Below, in pieces: positions 11,942-13,729 of a stretch of 13,729 nucleotides of DNA (position 1 is its first letter; each line of letters begins with the position of its first letter). The notes below the pieces were generated by a model, which made no database searches, was not told the DNA's origin, and was given only the letters and a program-made list of their open reading frames with translations. The stretch is from JBDSTZ01 sp039927975 (GTDB lineage: Bacteria; Pseudomonadota; Gammaproteobacteria; Burkholderiales; Burkholderiaceae_D), in the NCBI GenBank assembly GCA_039927975.1, contig JBDSTZ010000128.1, forward strand, positions 1 to 13,729, in the 5' to 3' direction. Both the position numbers and the translations under genes were made by a program.

Positions 11942-13729
11942 TTGGCCATACCCACCAAACCCACCACCATTGCGCTGGCCGTTGGCCTGGCGCTCGGCGC
12001 GCCCCATCTGGTGCTGGCGCAACAGGCGGACACGCCAGACGGCGCGGCGCCCATGCTGCGCGTCGAAGTGACCGGCAGCAGCATCCGCCGGGTTGCCGCC
12101 GAGACGTCGTTGCCAATCACCACGCTCAAGCACGAGGACATCGTGCGCACCGGCGCCACCACCGCGCAGGATCTGGTGGCGCTGATTCCTTCCAACTTCG
12201 GTGGCTCGGTGCTGGCCAACAACGTCGGCGTGACCGGCGCGCCTTCGACCGCCAATTTGCGCGGACTCGGCGCGAACTACACGCTGGTGCTGCTGAATGG
12301 CCGGCGGGTGTCCAACTACGCGCTGGGCAATAATCCGGTCGACCTCAATTCGATCCCGCTGTCGGCCATCGAGCGGGTCGAAGTATTGCGCGACGGCGCC
12401 TCGGCCATTTACGGCGCCGACGCCATCGCCGGCGTCATCAATTTTATTTTGCGCACCGATTACCAGGGGGCGGAAGTGGCGGCCAACTATTCGCGCCCGA
12501 GCGAGCAGGGCGGGCAGAGCCGTAGCATCAACCTGCTGGCCGGCTACGGCGACCTCGACAAGGATGGCTACAACCTCATGCTCAGTGCCAATCGCGAGCA
12601 TGGCGACGCCCTCAAGTCGACCCAGCGCGGCTTCGCCCGCACCGGCATTCGCCCGGATCTGGGCATCGAACATACCTCGCCGCGCAACGGGATTCCGAAC
12701 CTGATTTTTTCGGACACGCGCGGCAACAACTACGGCGGCGACGCCAATAACAGCAATCCGGTGATCGCGCCGTCGATCAATCCGAATCGCTACCAGAGCT
12801 GCAACGCGCCCGGCTTTGCGATGGCCAACGCCGACGCTTCGACCTGCCAGACCGATTACGTTCAGTTCATCGACCTCATTCCCAAGGCCACCCACGACAA
12901 CCTGATCGCGCGCGGCATCATGAAACTCGATGCCGCCAATCAGTTCTTCGCCGAGATGTCCTACACGAAGGACCACGTGGTCGCGTCCTATTCCCCGGCG
13001 CCGTACGCCGGCCAGCCGCCCGGTATCCCCGCGTTTGCCTACCCCGTCGGCGGCAAGTTTTATCCAAGTACGATCACGATTCCCAAGGGGACCACCGTGC
13101 CGGCGGGCTATGTGATGCCGGACGGCACAGTGTTGAGCGCCGAGACGGCGCTGGCGGCCGACCTGGTGGTGACGCCGTCCGGGCCGATCGGCGGGCGCTG
13201 GCGCACGGTCGCCGGCGGCGGACGGCAAGATGTCACCGATGTCGACAACACCCGCTTCCTGATCGGCGCCAAGGGCACCTTTAGCGGCTGGGATTACGAC
13301 AGCGCGCTGAGCTATTCGCGCAACAAGGGTGTGATCAGCCTGGGCAATGTCCAGTACAGCTTCGCCAAGCTGGCGCCGATTTTGAACTCCGGCGCCATCA
13401 ATGTGTTCGGGCCGCTCGACGAAGGCGGGCTGAGTGCGCTTGCCGGCGCGCAGGCCAGCGGGCTTGAAAACATGGCCACCGCCACGGCGACCCAGCTCGA
13501 CGCGCGCGTATCGAAGGAAGTCGCGGGCACGCAATACGGCGCGGTGGGGCTGGCGCTCGGCCTGTCGCTGCGCCGCGAGAAACTCGACCAAGTCTCGTCC
13601 GAACTCATGGCCACCGGCGACCTGGTCGGCGGCAATGGTCCGGTGCCCGGAGTGAGTAGCGGGCGCAAGGTCTACGGCGCCTTTGGCGAGGTGACGGTGC
13701 CGCTCTACAAGGACCTCGAACTGAACGGG
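11942..13729 (+). CDS. TonB-dependent outer-membrane receptor (partial, 3' end off the window)
   Basis: 596 codons are open to the right edge. The start is taken as TTG 11942, because GGAGG (11932-11936) sits at ideal 5-base spacing and the product then begins with a normal Sec signal peptide (Lys at 6, core IALAVGLALGA, cut after VLA at 24-26). An in-frame GTG at 11885 is the alternative. RVEVTGSSIRR (40-50) is the TonB-box-like segment of this receptor group. It is followed by the plug domain (about 54-165), with TAQDLVALIPSN, NLRGLGANYTLVLLNGRRVS, IPLSAIERVEVLRDGASAIY and GADAIAGVINFIL. Beta-strand-rich barrel sequence follows, including a large loop with two cysteines (SCNAPGF, STCQTDY). 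The receptor imports a ligand across the outer membrane with energy from TonB-ExbBD; the ligand (siderophore, glycan, peptide) cannot be told from the sequence. Confidence 0.92.
   Translation, partial: MAIPTKPTTIALAVGLALGAPHLVLAQQADTPDGAAPMLRVEVTGSSIRRVAAETSLPITTLKHEDIVRTGATTAQDLVALIPSNFGGSVLANNVGVTGAPSTANLRGLGANYTLVLLNGRRVSNYALGNNPVDLNSIPLSAIERVEVLRDGASAIYGADAIAGVINFILRTDYQGAEVAANYSRPSEQGGQSRSINLLAGYGDLDKDGYNLMLSANREHGDALKSTQRGFARTGIRPDLGIEHTSPRNGIPNLIFSDTRGNNYGGDANNSNPVIAPSINPNRYQSCNAPGFAMANADASTCQTDYVQFIDLIPKATHDNLIARGIMKLDAANQFFAEMSYTKDHVVASYSPAPYAGQPPGIPAFAYPVGGKFYPSTITIPKGTTVPAGYVMPDGTVLSAETALAADLVVTPSGPIGGRWRTVAGGGRQDVTDVDNTRFLIGAKGTFSGWDYDSALSYSRNKGVISLGNVQYSFAKLAPILNSGAINVFGPLDEGGLSALAGAQASGLENMATATATQLDARVSKEVAGTQYGAVGLALGLSLRREKLDQVSSELMATGDLVGGNGPVPGVSSGRKVYGAFGEVTVPLYKDLELNG

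Noticed and set aside
11921..13591. 556-codon minus-strand open frame opposite the receptor
   Set aside because: The plus strand shows a clear plug domain and signal peptide. The minus frame is low-complexity Arg/Gly/Val-rich sequence typical of an antisense shadow.
1..13729. tRNA, rRNA, CRISPR arrays, insertion sequences, attachment sites
   Set aside because: No T-arm motif, rRNA block, regularly spaced repeat, transposase frame or terminal inverted repeat pair was seen anywhere in the window.

Overview
The window looks like the chromosome of a GC-rich betaproteobacterium in Burkholderiales, most likely Oxalobacteraceae (Massilia/Duganella type). The reasons are strong GC bias at third codon positions, a GspA-GspB (ExeA-ExeB) pair, a YjfB-type motility peptide behind a sigma-28-like promoter, a FimV-like protein, and a large TonB-dependent receptor of the kind abundant in that family. 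The taxonomic call is inferred from gene content, not from a marker gene.

Layout from left to right. (1) 1-742, minus strand: the start of a BadF/BadG-type sugar kinase (probably N-acetylglucosamine kinase) with a near-consensus sigma-70 promoter; it runs off the left edge. (2) 1033-4239, plus strand: a 61-aa protein of unknown function, a 36-aa lysine-rich peptide, a secreted protein of unknown function whose stop overlaps the next start (ATGA), then gspA/exeA and gspB/exeB. GspA and GspB form the inner-membrane, peptidoglycan-binding complex that helps place the type II secretion secretin, so the secreted protein may share that pathway. (3) 4313-5080: mobB for molybdenum cofactor maturation, then a small yjfB-like motility gene whose FliA-type promoter overlaps the mobB stop codon. 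(4) 5354-7401: a Rho-independent terminator, then a compact bufferin locus. It has a Sec-exported DUF2282 precursor (BufA) with four mature-region cysteines and, seven bases later, a single 551-aa polypeptide that joins an MNIO/DUF692 maturase (BufB) to a DUF2063 partner protein (BufC). No DoxX-type BufD follows. Such systems make copper-binding modified peptides, and the B-C fusion is the most unusual item here.

(5) 7525-10169, minus strand: a small DUF883-like protein without a membrane anchor, an S4-domain RNA-binding protein (YbcJ type), a decayed LpqC/PHB-depolymerase-type esterase that has lost its catalytic middle, and fumC (class II fumarase) with a recognisable promoter. (6) 10286-11284, plus strand, divergent from fumC: a short FimV-like membrane protein. 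(7) 11285-11941: about 650 bases with no convincing gene but with a promoter-like element and strong hairpins, leading to (8) a TonB-dependent receptor from 11942 with a TTG start, cut by the right edge.

Four long open frames opposite real genes (1830-2798, 3442-4533, 5968-7509 and 11921-13591, all minus) were judged to be shadows produced by GC-rich codon use.
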